A DNA stretch of 64,000 nucleotides from Algoriphagus aestuariicola (GCF_017254835.1 NZ_JAFKCW010000002.1:496001-560000); one strand, 5' to 3'. Counted from the first letter of the stretch, positions 54,087 through 63,216 are shown. A program made the numbers and translations. Notes: generated by a model not told the origin, from the sequence alone.

Positions 54087-55244
54087 CTAGTTTGAATTTA
54101 TCCTGCCCGATTCCACTGATTGCTTTTCAAGCTTGATTTTAACTCTTCGCGCCGGATGTATCACCCTGTTTTCCAGCACTCTAGGCGAGTTAATTACCTT
54201 TTTCTTAACAAACCTAACCGTGACGGCATCGAGCCTGTAGCCCATGAAAAGTACCAGAGCAGACAAGATCGGCATCACAAGATTATCTGAAAAATCCCCT
54301 AAAATAAAAACCAATAAAATGAGTATGAATTGCAAAAAACCTAACATCAATGCAACTTGATCATGTCTCATTCCCATTCTCATCAGAAAATGATGGATAT
54401 GGCTTTTATCTGCCGACATGGGGTGCTTTCCTTGAGAAATCCTTCTTGCAAATACTCTTGCCATGTCATATAGCGGGTAAATCATCAATACGACACCAGC
54501 GGTAAAGGAAGGTTCCAATTTTAGGAAAGCTCCAGAGGGTAGAGCCGCATTATGTTCCATAAAAGCTACCGTCAGACTGCCCAACGAGAAACCCAGGGCA
54601 AGGGATCCGGTATCTCCCATAAAGATTTTTGCAGGATGCCAGTTGAATACCAAAAATGCAAGCACACTTCCCAAAAGTGCGAAGCTGAGAACGGCAAAGC
54701 TTTCCAAACCCTGTATGTAAAACCATCCACCGAGAAGACTAAGCGTGATGGTAGCTATAGTGCCTGCAAGACCGTCCAGTCCATCGATTAGATTGAATGC
54801 ATTGGTCAAGGCGAGGAGAACAAAGGAGCTGAATAGGTAGCTAATAATCGTGGGAATCTCATACAAGCCTAAAAATCCATGGAAGTCTTTTATCCGGATA
54901 TCTCCGGCCACCACCACTAGGAGTACAGCAACTAGTTGGCCCAGGAGCTTATGCTTGGCTTCCAGCTCGACCATATCGTCCCTCAAACCAACAAAAAACA
55001 TCAGTGCAATTGCTCCCAAGAGATAGCGGATATCCGGTACAGGAAACTGCCAGCCCCAAATGGCAAGTGAAATATACGTTGCCAGTACAAATCCAATCCC
55101 TCCCATGGAAGGAGTGAACTTAGCGTGTATTTTTCGACCTCCGGGCACATCGCCAATTTTTGCCTTTCTAAGGATAGAAATCACGATTGGGGTAATCAAA
55201 AATCCCAGCGAAAAAGAGGTAAGGGTAGCTAAAAGAAAATACAT
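54087..55244 (-). CDS. WecA/TagO-like undecaprenyl-phosphate N-acetylglucosaminyl 1-phosphate transferase
   Basis: 385 aa with about ten membrane helices. The polyprenyl-phosphate transferase motifs are present: the aspartate-rich DDMVELEAKHKLLGQ, NAFNLIDGLDGLAG, FMGDTGSLALGF and the HIHH motif (KSHIHHFLMRMG) that binds UDP-sugar. It transfers GlcNAc-1-phosphate (or a related sugar phosphate) to undecaprenyl phosphate. Such proteins start O-antigen, enterobacterial common antigen or wall polymers. It is a second initiating transferase besides the PglC-like one 2 kb away. An exact -7 box lies just upstream. Confidence 0.93.
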   Translation of the reverse strand: MYFLLATLTSFSLGFLITPIVISILRKAKIGDVPGGRKIHAKFTPSMGGIGFVLATYISLAIWGWQFPVPDIRYLLGAIALMFFVGLRDDMVELEAKHKLLGQLVAVLLVVVAGDIRIKDFHGFLGLYEIPTIISYLFSSFVLLALTNAFNLIDGLDGLAGTIATITLSLLGGWFYIQGLESFAVLSFALLGSVLAFLVFNWHPAKIFMGDTGSLALGFSLGSLTVAFMEHNAALPSGAFLKLEPSFTAGVVLMIYPLYDMARVFARRISQGKHPMSADKSHIHHFLMRMGMRHDQVALMLGFLQFILILLVFILGDFSDNLVMPILSALVLFMGYRLDAVTVRFVKKKVINSPRVLENRVIHPARRVKIKLEKQSVESGRINSN

Positions 55245-55275
55245 AATAGGTTGGTCTAAAAGGCGAAAGCTCTTA

Positions 55276-55283
55276 CAAATTTA
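55276..55283 (-). promoter_or_regulatory. -7 promoter box for the WecA-like gene
   Basis: TAAATTTG on the minus strand, an exact TAnnTTTG match, 31 nt before the ATG at 55244. No -33 TTTG at normal spacing. Confidence 0.5.
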
Positions 55284-55898
55284 CAAGTCGGCAAATTCTA
55301 TACCTAGTTTTTGACGAATAAAAAACCAAACAAGGCGAACTTTGAAAAATTCCTAATGAATGAAATATTAGTTTATACTGATTTTATTTGAATCCAAGAA
55401 CCAATTTTAATCATCCAAAATGGATTTTCCATTGACTTTGTTTAGTAATTTTTAATACCAGAAAGACCAATCCCGGCTTTTATCCTAGGCCTTTTTACCT
55501 TTACTCAAACACACAAAATCAATGTGCAAATTTGATAAAATTGCTCATTCGAACTTGTTATGCAATCGATTGTAGTGTTTAAAAATGGAGCTATGCGTCC
55601 AATCGTAAAAAACTTTGAGCGGGCTTGTGCTAAAAACTTGATGCTTCGCTATTTGGGAAAGAAATTTCTCTATGACCCTAAACCGAGTGCCAATTAGACA
55701 TCGATCAGCTGCTGCAAAAATCAACGAAGGGGGGAAAATTTCTACAAAAGTACCTCCATCGAAAATATTAGGTACGCAAGGTTAAAGTGAAAGGACAATT
55801 GAAATGCGCCAAGGATATGGCAGCCCTTTGATGAACATTAGGGAACCACCATTGCCGTTGGCCCAAAATCTTATCGAAGGAAGATAAGATGGTTGAGG
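55284..55898. other. Gene-poor 600-bp stretch
   Basis: AT-rich to about 55550. One short plus-strand frame (55560-55697) starts with ATG and gives 45 aa, basic, no recognised family, listed separately. The rest to 55898 has only short frames and may be decayed coding sequence. Confidence 0.4.
55560..55697 (+). CDS. Possible small basic protein, or decayed gene fragment
   Basis: 45 aa from ATG to TAG, rich in Lys and Arg, with no signal peptide or helix pattern I recognise. It sits alone in a gene-poor stretch, and no ribosome site or -7 box is convincing. It could be the start of a decayed gene, since the sequence after the TAG has no long continuation in this frame. Confidence 0.22.
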   Translation: MQSIVVFKNGAMRPIVKNFERACAKNLMLRYLGKKFLYDPKPSAN

Positions 55899-56561
55899 TC
55901 ACACTTCTCCCAGATACAGTGAGTCTGAAAACGTCCTCTTTTTGGTCCAGCCATTCTCTTGGCTGAAAGCCAGGAATGCATGCCACCTGTCACTGGATTT
56001 GGGAAAGGGCAACGTCAACAAATGGCTTTCCTTTTCCCTGGAATTTCCCATAAACTCCCATACCGAGTTTTGCCTGTTTTCGTGGATCAAAACCAAGAAC
56101 GATGTATCTCGTGGATGGGACCCTGCTATCCATGAATTGTTCTTCCAGGTAAACAGGACACCGGTTGGGGTCCTTTCCGCTTTGGACTCCGCCGGTCCGA
56201 GCAGTGATCCCCGACTGAATTTGACCAAGGAAATATTAAGCTCCTTTTCCCTGCCGCTTCCTATAAAAGAAAAACTGTTCTTGGCCGTAAACGAAACAGC
56301 CGCATGGTAGGCTTTCCTCCCGCCAGTCTGCCATTCCTGAAAACCAAAACGGACCAAATGCGTAAAAAATCGGAGAAATTTATGGGTTTGTGTATTTACT
56401 GACTGACTGATTTTTTTTGCGTCAGAAGTTCTTTGTTTTGTTGCTTTACTTTGTTTACCGGGAGCCCGCCGTACATAGGTCTGACCGTCCAGTTGATAGA
56501 ACACCAAGTCTCCTACCTTGCCTCTGATACCTTCCAGTATACTTCCTTTTACCCTCCCCAT
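55899..56561 (-). CDS. DUF6266-like protein
   Basis: 220 aa. It opens with MGRVKGSILEGIRGKVGDLVFYQ followed by TYVRRAPGK, the pattern I associate with DUF6266 proteins of Bacteroidota (Gly-rich start, then an RxxP segment). The middle is basic and aromatic. No signal peptide. Family function is unknown. It lies alone between glycan genes and an XRE regulator in a gene-poor region, common for variable-locus cargo. Confidence 0.7.
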   Translation of the reverse strand: MGRVKGSILEGIRGKVGDLVFYQLDGQTYVRRAPGKQSKATKQRTSDAKKISQSVNTQTHKFLRFFTHLVRFGFQEWQTGGRKAYHAAVSFTAKNSFSFIGSGREKELNISLVKFSRGSLLGPAESKAERTPTGVLFTWKNNSWIAGSHPRDTSFLVLIHENRQNSVWEFMGNSREKESHLLTLPFPKSSDRWHAFLAFSQENGWTKKRTFSDSLYLGEV

Positions 56562-57175
56562 ATCTTAACCTATTGATCCGATGTGGTTTAAGTTAGTGTA
56601 ACGTAATAAGTAATCAAATAGATATCATTCTTTTTTCAATTTCAAATCAATATCGTATTGCATGTCTATTGCTTATGTATTGGTCTTAGAATAGTCTTTG
56701 ATTGTTTTATACCTTAGGCTGTTCTAGCGGAAATGCCTTTCCTTGTCCCAGCATCTGGCAGGCAGGTAGGGATGAGCATGCGGAGAGTCTGGCAGGATAT
56801 TGAAGGTTGGTATTAAGATCGCGTGAAGTTTGATCAAAAGGCCTGTGCAATTGATCGATGTATTTCTTTCCATAGCAGCTGTGTTTAAAAATAAGGACAT
56901 GTTAAAGTAAGATTTAACAGTATGATGCATTAGAAGAACTAAAAGCTCCATGTTAATCTAGCAATAACGAAATTACATTTCAAAATTTCGGGCTGTCTTT
57001 TTTCGCTTCAGACTAAAAATTCCGCCAATTGGCGTGACTGAGGGGACTGGTAAGTTTGCGCTGCCTGTTGAGAAGGAGAACTGGTCTGCGCGGATACACA
57101 CCACGGTGAGAATACTCACCCGAAACAATTGACCCCAAATCAAAAAATTCGAGTTAAGGAAATCCTTTAAATGAG
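56562..57175. other. Gene-poor 610-bp stretch with two perfect inverted repeats
   Basis: No gene I can support; a 75-codon minus frame (56724-56951) has an odd composition and no family features. CGCCAATTGGCG at 57023-57034 is a perfect 12-bp palindrome, and GGTGAG-AATA-CTCACC at 57105-57120 is a perfect 6+6 inverted repeat. Both sit downstream of the XRE regulator stop and could be binding sites or weak terminators. Confidence 0.4.
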
Positions 57176-57580
57176 CTATTTGCTCAACAGCTCCTCCAGT
57201 CTGGCCATCATCTCATCCTTCTCCTTGAGCATCCGCTCATAAAGGGCTATTTTTTCCTCGTGGAGTTTTTTGATTTCTTCGAATGGATTAAATTGAAAAG
57301 TTCCTCCTGAATTGGCAATGAATGCCTCTTTATTGAATGTATTCGATATGATGTTTACAGCCTGCTCCTCATCAAAATTCTGAAAGGCTTCCACAGGAAT
57401 CCGAAGAATCTCGCCTACCTGCCTGAGCAGCTCCTCCTCCACTTCTTCCTTTTGCTCCAGGAGGCTGATCTTCTTTTGCGACCAGTCAGGGCCGAGCTCG
57501 AAGGCAAGTGACTCCTGCTTGATTCCCATCATCTCACGGAAGCGCTTGATGTTCCGGCCGTGGTGGATCTTTTCGTTCAT
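57176..57580 (-). CDS. XRE-family helix-turn-helix transcriptional regulator
   Basis: 134 aa. N-terminal HTH (about 8-62): GRNIKRFREMMGIKQESLAFELGPDWSQKKISLLEQ, with the family Gln-Glu turn. A coiled-coil, charged C-terminus (KKLHEEKIALYERMLKEKDEMMARLEELL) likely dimerises. This HTH plus coiled-coil form is common in Bacteroidota near surface-polysaccharide and variable loci. It probably regulates neighbours or itself; no operator can be assigned with confidence, though inverted repeats lie just beyond its stop. Confidence 0.85.
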   Translation of the reverse strand: MNEKIHHGRNIKRFREMMGIKQESLAFELGPDWSQKKISLLEQKEEVEEELLRQVGEILRIPVEAFQNFDEEQAVNIISNTFNKEAFIANSGGTFQFNPFEEIKKLHEEKIALYERMLKEKDEMMARLEELLSK

Positions 57581-58032
57581 GGTATTGGGATTATAGCTAC
57601 TGGAAAAATAAGGCTTTTTACCTTGCTCCTAAAACTAAATTATTCCAATTCTCCGACTCTGACAAGGGATCTTGAAATTTGACCGTCTTTTTGGGACAAA
57701 GAATGACGGATTCGGATTTTAAGCCAGTTTGACTTCAGGATTTGATTGAATGGACCGGATATTTTATTCATGATTATCAGCAATCGTACCACTAACCCAA
57801 TTCCCTTTGTTCTTGGGGCTGGAAGGCCGAAGACTGAAGATCTCTTTGCGGTACGTCCAAGACTCCTTAAAAAAAGGGATGGAGAAATGCAAGGGGGACA
57901 GATTGATGTCGGGTAACGCAAGCCGACGGCAGCCATCCGGAGCATAAAAAAACGCCTCTGTTCCCCAAAGGCGTTTTCTGTTGTTCTAATTCTTCCAGTT
58001 CTGTTTCAGAAGACCGCTGTATTCCGAAATGC
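57581..58032. other. Gene-poor region between the XRE regulator and the wecB-linked remnant
   Basis: A 48-codon plus frame (57770-57916) and an overlapping 101-codon minus frame (57640-57945) are mutually exclusive and neither looks like a known family. A terminator hairpin is at 57951-57976. Confidence 0.4.
57951..57976. terminator. Terminator-like hairpin
   Basis: AACGCCT / AGGCGTT stem with A tract before and T tract after, about 60 nt past the end of the wzi remnant on the minus strand; probably ends the wecB-wzi transcript. Confidence 0.65.
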
Positions 58033-58122
58033 TTATTTTTCCGCTTTATTCCAGAAGTATATCAGACTGGCTTGGGCTATTACGGAAGTCAGGTTCTCCC
58101 CTTTCGGGAATTCCGGCGTGCT
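58033..58122 (-). pseudogene. 3' remnant of a second Wzi-like capsule assembly gene
   Basis: 29 codons plus stop. The translation, STPEFPKGENLTSV then SLIYFWNK near the end, matches the last residues of the intact Wzi-like gene (59257-60909) almost residue for residue, but there is no upstream coding part: before codon 1 the sequence diverges, and the wecB stop is only 40 nt away. So a paralogous or older wzi lost everything but its 3' end. It includes one copy of the 35-bp identical repeat. Confidence 0.75.
58088..58122. repeat. 35-bp direct repeat, copy 1
   Basis: Identical over 35 bases to 59315-59349, with weaker similarity over the adjacent 60 bases. Both copies lie at the 3' end of wzi sequences, on either side of wecB. 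Confidence 0.85.
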
Positions 58123-58165
58123 GGCAGAAGTTTCGGACATGGTGTAGAAATGAGGTGGACAGACT

Positions 58166-59260
58166 TTATAAATAGGCCTCTACAATCTTGGATACAATCC
58201 TCTCTGAGGTTTTACCATCCCACAGTGGAATCCCTTGATATTGTTTCCATTCCCCTTTCATAATCTTGTCCAAATAGGGTTTCAGTTTCCCTGGGTCAGT
58301 GCCAACCAATTCATTGGTTCCAAGATGGATGGTCTCGGCACGTTCGGTATTGTCTCTGAGAGTCACGCAGGGGACGTTCATCACGGAAGCTTCTTCTGTT
58401 ACCCCTCCGGAATCAGTAATTACTCCTTTCGAATTTTTTACGAGGTAATTGAATTCGAGATATCCCAGCGGGTCTGTCATCAGCAGATTTTCGGCAGTGA
58501 TTCCAATGTTCTGGAGATTTTTGGCCGTCCTTGGATGAACAGGGAAAATGATGGGAAGGCCACCGGTACCTTCCAGGATTGCATCAATCATTGCCTTGAG
58601 AGAGTGCTCCTGATCCACATTGGCGGGTCGGTGCATCGTCATCACAAAATAATTACCGGGAGTCAATGCTTCAAAGATCTCTCCTTCCGGTTTCTTGAAT
58701 TTTGGCAACTGCGCCATGAGTGTATCAATCATGGTGTTTCCGACAAAATGAATGCGAGCCTCAGGGACGCCTGCCTTCCTTAGATTAGAATTTGCGATTT
58801 CGGATGTTGTAAAGAAATGATCAGTAATACTGTCTGTGACCATTCGGTTGATTTCCTCTGGCATGCTTAGGTCACCGGAGCGGATTCCTCCCTCAACGTG
58901 CGCTACATCAATACCGAGTTTCTTGGCAGCGATAGAGCAAGCCAGCGTACTGGTGACATCACCCACAACTATGACCAGTGTGGGGCGGTTTTCCATGACT
59001 TCCCTTTCAAACGCTACCATAATAGCAGCAGTCTGTTCGGCTTGGGTCCCCCCTCCTCCCCCGAGATTGGCGTGGGGTTCGGGGATGTTCAGTTGCTCAA
59101 AAAAATCCCCGGACATCTTCTTGTCATAATGCTGACCGGTGTGAACCAATCTAAAATCCAAGGGCTTGCCTTCTTTTTTGGCTTTTTGGATGGCGTGCAC
59201 GATGGGGGCAATCTTCATAAAATTGGGCCGCGCCCCTGCGACTAGGGTAATGTTAATCAT
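58166..59260 (-). CDS. wecB: UDP-N-acetylglucosamine 2-epimerase (non-hydrolysing)
   Basis: 364 aa, normal length. N-terminal GARPNFMKIAPIVHA, then HTGQHYDKKMSGDFF, VVGDVTSTLACSIAAKKLGIDVAHVEGGIRS (with catalytic Asp/Glu), and the C-terminal TDSGGVTEEASVMNVPCVTLRDNTERAET motif. It interconverts UDP-GlcNAc and UDP-ManNAc for surface glycan units. Its ATG overlaps the Wzi stop by 4 nt (ATGA). Flanked by the 35-bp repeats, it may have been brought in or kept when a second wzi was lost. Confidence 0.96.
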   Translation of the reverse strand: MINITLVAGARPNFMKIAPIVHAIQKAKKEGKPLDFRLVHTGQHYDKKMSGDFFEQLNIPEPHANLGGGGGTQAEQTAAIMVAFEREVMENRPTLVIVVGDVTSTLACSIAAKKLGIDVAHVEGGIRSGDLSMPEEINRMVTDSITDHFFTTSEIANSNLRKAGVPEARIHFVGNTMIDTLMAQLPKFKKPEGEIFEALTPGNYFVMTMHRPANVDQEHSLKAMIDAILEGTGGLPIIFPVHPRTAKNLQNIGITAENLLMTDPLGYLEFNYLVKNSKGVITDSGGVTEEASVMNVPCVTLRDNTERAETIHLGTNELVGTDPGKLKPYLDKIMKGEWKQYQGIPLWDGKTSERIVSKIVEAYL

Positions 59261-60909
59261 TGAATCTTTGTTTTATTCCAAAAGTAAACAAGCGAAACCT
59301 GGGCCATCACTGATGTCAGGTTCTCCCCTTTCGGGAATTCCGGCGTGCTCGCCGGATCGAGCTGCCACTGGTAGTTTCGCGCGTGGATCAGCTGAAGCTT
59401 GGAACTTATGATGAGGTTCTCTATTTTTTTGTCATATAGAAAGCCAAGGGAAAGGTCTACCCATGGCTTGCGTTCTGACTGTTGCCCAAAAGCCTTGTTG
59501 TAAAAGTCTTGATGATTCTCCAAGCGCTCAAACAGTAGCCCGATCTTATCGAAGTCTTTCACGAGCGCCAGTTCAAGGGTCTGCACGTTTGAACCCGGAC
59601 CTAAGCCAACACCTAGAGGCTGGCCCATATTGGCAAATCCACCCGCTCTCGTATGTGAATGCCATGAAAGTCCACCTAATGGACTATAACGAATGATTCG
59701 ATTGATAGACTCTTGTTGATGAGTGATCTCAGAACTTAGCTGAAAATCGAACCCATGGACAAGTTCAGGGAACACTTTATTGAATCCGATCAGATAGGCT
59801 CTGGCATGCTCGGGGTTTAAAGTAAATTCTCTCCAAGTATAGGAATGATCCCTTCTACCATATTCAAAGTAAATTTCTGCCTTTGCCTTTTGGAAGTAGT
59901 ATCTGCCAAAAAAACTAACTTGCTGAGATCGTCCGTTGTCGTCATAGTCCACTGTGTTTCCATTTTCAAAAAATCCGGCTTTTTGAAAGGCCTCGAAGAT
60001 GGGAAAGTAATCCCAAAAAGTATCTTCCATGAGTGCACGATAGACTTGAAATGTTCGGCTAAATCCAACGCTAAGCCCTTTCACCCATTTGGGTGAATAG
60101 TTCAGCGTAATTCCGTTGAGGTAACGCCAGTCATCTGGAAACTCACGGAAATAAAGTGCGTTGAGCTCCTCATTCTGAAGTGCAGGATATCCTCCATTTT
60201 GAAGCCTACCCATGATCACTTGTCCTTCAAAGTTGCCAAGAAAAGTCTTAGCCGGGCGACGAGTATTTAAGGTAGCATGGGGAAAACCCGGAGCATTGGT
60301 TGAAAAAATCAGGGAATTCCACCGTCCGGGTCCCCACCAAATATTCTTCGTCGAAATTCCCGCTTCAAATGCTCCAGTGCCGAGGGTAAGGCTGCTTTGA
60401 CCCCATCCGAAATAGCTATACGCCCCCTCTCCAAAACGCTCTGGAAATTCGCTGCTATTCCATAAGAAAAACTTCCCTCTATCAATTGTTTCACCAAATC
60501 CCTCATATCCCCTATAGGCTGCATTACTCGCGTACACTAGTTCAGGCTGTATATCCAGTACAACAATATCCTTGAAGAAGGCTCGCCCTCCGGGCATAAC
60601 TCCCACCTGAATTCCGGGAGTAGGAATAAGACCATAATCTCCCCAACCATAAGACCTCTTATTCAGTGCTTTCAAGGAAACAAAGGCAGGTAACAAGTGG
60701 CCTCCAAAATCCGGCTCTTCTTGCAGCCGATCTTTCGTTTGGGAGGAATTGACCATAGGTCTTAATAGAAAGCTTTGATCGACGAGACTGTCACCTAAAA
60801 GCTGATCTCTTCTTTGCCTCTCCTGAAGCCAGAAACCAGGGCCCAAGACCTGCCCAAATGAAAAAGGGACAAGGAATGTCATCAATAGGAGGACGTACAG
60901 GTATTTCAT
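59257..60909 (-). CDS. Capsule assembly Wzi family outer-membrane protein
   Basis: 550 aa. Sec signal peptide (MKYLYVLLLMTFLVPFSFG, cleaved near residue 19), then an outer-membrane beta-barrel pattern of aromatic-ended strands, ending in VSLVYFWNKTK. Wzi-type signatures include the NIWWGPGRWNSLIFSTNAPGF segment. These proteins sit in the outer membrane and help attach or organise capsular polysaccharide. The gene is 8 nt after the glycosyltransferase and its stop overlaps wecB. It carries the second copy of the 35-bp repeat at its 3' end. Confidence 0.9.
   Translation of the reverse strand: MKYLYVLLLMTFLVPFSFGQVLGPGFWLQERQRRDQLLGDSLVDQSFLLRPMVNSSQTKDRLQEEPDFGGHLLPAFVSLKALNKRSYGWGDYGLIPTPGIQVGVMPGGRAFFKDIVVLDIQPELVYASNAAYRGYEGFGETIDRGKFFLWNSSEFPERFGEGAYSYFGWGQSSLTLGTGAFEAGISTKNIWWGPGRWNSLIFSTNAPGFPHATLNTRRPAKTFLGNFEGQVIMGRLQNGGYPALQNEELNALYFREFPDDWRYLNGITLNYSPKWVKGLSVGFSRTFQVYRALMEDTFWDYFPIFEAFQKAGFFENGNTVDYDDNGRSQQVSFFGRYYFQKAKAEIYFEYGRRDHSYTWREFTLNPEHARAYLIGFNKVFPELVHGFDFQLSSEITHQQESINRIIRYSPLGGLSWHSHTRAGGFANMGQPLGVGLGPGSNVQTLELALVKDFDKIGLLFERLENHQDFYNKAFGQQSERKPWVDLSLGFLYDKKIENLIISSKLQLIHARNYQWQLDPASTPEFPKGENLTSVMAQVSLVYFWNKTKIQ
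59315..59349. repeat. 35-bp direct repeat, copy 2
   Basis: Second copy of the identical 35-base sequence, within the 3' end of the intact wzi gene. Confidence 0.85.
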
Positions 60910-60917
60910 AACTTTAA

Positions 60918-62129
60918 TCAGACCGATTGAATTGTTGTCAGCATCAAATTGGCGATCCTATTTCTTTCAAAAGCCTTTGCCAGATTTCTACAGCCTTGCT
61001 CGTAGTGTTCAAAATTACCTCTGGATGAATACAGTATGTTTAACGCCTCCTTAAATTCCTTTCCATTTTCGGGCTCAAAGCATACTCCGGCCCCATACTG
61101 TTCAATAATACCCTTAGTTTCTCCCTGCAAGCCGAGCAAAATAGGCTTTTCGACTGCAGCAGCCTCGAAGATCTTAGATGGAATTACCGTAAGAAACGTA
61201 TCTGATTTTTTGAGATTGACCAGTGCCACATCCATCAAATGAAGATAGTCTATTACCTCGTCCTTGGGAACAGAGTCGAGGAAGGTTATATTCTGGACTC
61301 CTGCCTCTTCCGCCCTTTTGATTAGATTTGCTTTGTTGGCACCATCCCCCATCAACAAAAAGTGTAAATCCGGATAGACAGCTTCCAATTCAATTGCCTG
61401 ATCCAAAACAAAATCAAGACCATGTGCCATCCCGTGAGTTCCAATATACGAGAGAATAAATTTGCCCCGCAATCCGAGCCGATCAAGCAATTCTACCGGT
61501 TTAATCCCCGGATAGTATTTCGAAAGATCGACACCATTTTTATGTACAACTATCTTGTCAGCTACAATACCCTTTTCTGAGATTTTCTTTTTAAACGCGT
61601 CTGTTACGACTACAATCTTATTGGCAGATTTATACATGCTCATTTCCAGGGTCTCCAAAAACGAAATCAACCGTCTGTTAGTCATCGCACCCACCGCAAC
61701 AATAGACTCCGGCCATAGGTCCCGAACTTCCATGATCCATTTTTTCCGTTTTGCCACAGAAAGCGCCCACGCGGACATCGCGCTGAAAAACTGAGGAGAC
61801 GTTCCTAAGATAACATCTGCTTTGACTGAAAGTCCGGCAAAAAATGACGTCGCGCCAAAACTTACGTAGTCCAAGATCCGTCTGAATGTTCCTTCATTTG
61901 CAGTGATGTAGGACCATACCCGAATCACCCGTATCCCCTCTGTTATTTCTTCGGACTTCCAGTTATTTTTATATCCGTCGTAGACCCTTCCCTGAGGGAA
62001 ATTAGGTGCACAGGTAATGACAGTTACCTCGTGACCAGCCCTCACCCACTCCTTGCAGTGTTCAAACGTTCTGTTTGCGGGAGCATTTACTTCAGGCGGA
62101 AAATTGTCGGTGATAAATAGTAATCGCAT
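60918..62129 (-). CDS. Glycosyltransferase family 4 (WbuB-like)
   Basis: 403 aa from the ATG at 62129; an in-frame start 7 codons upstream is less likely. GT-B fold with the N-terminal LLFITDNFPPEVNAPANRTFEHCKEW, GTSPQFFSAMSAWALSVAKRKKWIMEVRDLWPESIVAVG, and the C-terminal nucleotide-sugar binding region VIPSKIFEAAAVEKPILLG. WbuB-like members transfer L-fucosamine or related amino-deoxysugars, which fits the amino-sugar genes nearby, but the exact sugar is not proven. Cytoplasmic or peripheral at the inner membrane. Followed 8 nt later by wzi. Confidence 0.9.
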   Translation of the reverse strand: MRLLFITDNFPPEVNAPANRTFEHCKEWVRAGHEVTVITCAPNFPQGRVYDGYKNNWKSEEITEGIRVIRVWSYITANEGTFRRILDYVSFGATSFFAGLSVKADVILGTSPQFFSAMSAWALSVAKRKKWIMEVRDLWPESIVAVGAMTNRRLISFLETLEMSMYKSANKIVVVTDAFKKKISEKGIVADKIVVHKNGVDLSKYYPGIKPVELLDRLGLRGKFILSYIGTHGMAHGLDFVLDQAIELEAVYPDLHFLLMGDGANKANLIKRAEEAGVQNITFLDSVPKDEVIDYLHLMDVALVNLKKSDTFLTVIPSKIFEAAAVEKPILLGLQGETKGIIEQYGAGVCFEPENGKEFKEALNILYSSRGNFEHYEQGCRNLAKAFERNRIANLMLTTIQSV

Positions 62130-62392
62130 TAAACGTCTCCTGATGTACAATTATTTTTAAATAATTTAGTTGATAGTAGCATTGAAATTTACAAAATTCA
62201 TCATAATCGAAAAAGTCTAAAAATTCAAAAAATTTATTACAAATAGAAAAACCTATATACGAAGTTCTTCACTACTACCAAGATTTAAACCCATCTCAAT
62301 TAGTTTCCACAACAACTATGCTCGAATCATATCCAATTCGAAAAAAATACAAATATAACACGAATAAAAATTCAAGTTCAGAAAATAGAACT

Positions 62393-63211
62393 TCATTTTC
62401 TATACGTCAATGCCGTCTTCAATTCACCGGCTAATGTCTTTGTTATAGCCAACAATCTGGTCAAATAAAAAATAAAACTGTATTCAATGGGATTTCGAAA
62501 AAAAATTAAAGAAAAGATGTAGATCTTCACAAAATAGTTGTTAAATATTTTATAGAAACTTCTATAGGATCGTACAGTTGATCCTTCTCTCACACAACGA
62601 TAATAAATACAGTTCATACTTGACAACTCAAACCTTGTTAAGTTTCTTGACAACGTAAATAGGAAAATAGCATCCTCAGCAATTGTAACATTCTCATTAA
62701 ATCTAAACTTACCTATAAACTTCCGGTTATAAACCTTACCGCATACACTTGAAAAAAATTTTCTAAAGGAAACGATATCAAATAACTTCCCATGCAGTTC
62801 ATCAAATGCTCTTGATATATAGTCATCATGTACTGCCCCACACACATCGTTTTTAAAATTGGATTGTACTATTTCCGACTCTGTCACTACGATAGTGTTA
62901 TACAAAATCTCAAGATAATTTGGTGAAACATAATCATCATCATCAATAAACACGATAAATTCTGAATCAACCGTTCTATCTAATCCAAAATTTCTAGCTG
63001 CTGAAACACCTCTAACCGGACTATAAACGCATTTAAAATTATCAAAAAGACTTATATATTCGTTAATAGAAGTAAAAAAAGGCTCCTTTTCCCCATTTAA
63101 AATTATTGTAACCTCATACTTACTTCTATCTATGGTTTGCCCCCAAACACTATCTAAACATCTATATATATAGTCTTGTGGTTTATACGAAGGTATAATA
63201 ACGGATAGCAT
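62393..63211 (-). CDS. Glycosyltransferase family 2
   Basis: 272 aa GT-A enzyme. SVIIPSYKPQDYIYRCLDSVWGQT at the start, SAARNFGLDRTVDSEFIVFIDDDDYVSP with the DDD-type metal site. The C-terminal third is hydrophobic and aromatic, possibly membrane-associated. It adds one sugar to a growing surface glycan. The coding sequence is distinctly AT-rich compared with most of the window, pointing to transfer of this part of the locus. It is 5 nt after the beta-helix gene, so both share a transcript. Confidence 0.88.
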   Translation of the reverse strand: MLSVIIPSYKPQDYIYRCLDSVWGQTIDRSKYEVTIILNGEKEPFFTSINEYISLFDNFKCVYSPVRGVSAARNFGLDRTVDSEFIVFIDDDDYVSPNYLEILYNTIVVTESEIVQSNFKNDVCGAVHDDYISRAFDELHGKLFDIVSFRKFFSSVCGKVYNRKFIGKFRFNENVTIAEDAIFLFTLSRNLTRFELSSMNCIYYRCVREGSTVRSYRSFYKIFNNYFVKIYIFSLIFFRNPIEYSFIFYLTRLLAITKTLAGELKTALTYRK

Positions 63212-63216
63212 GTATC

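Noticed and set aside
56724-56951. 75-codon minus frame in the gene-poor region
   Set aside because: Odd composition, no start context, no neighbour coupling; more likely chance in non-coding DNA.
57640-57945. 101-codon minus frame near the wecB end
   Set aside because: Odd composition and mutually exclusive with an equally weak plus frame; contains no motif.
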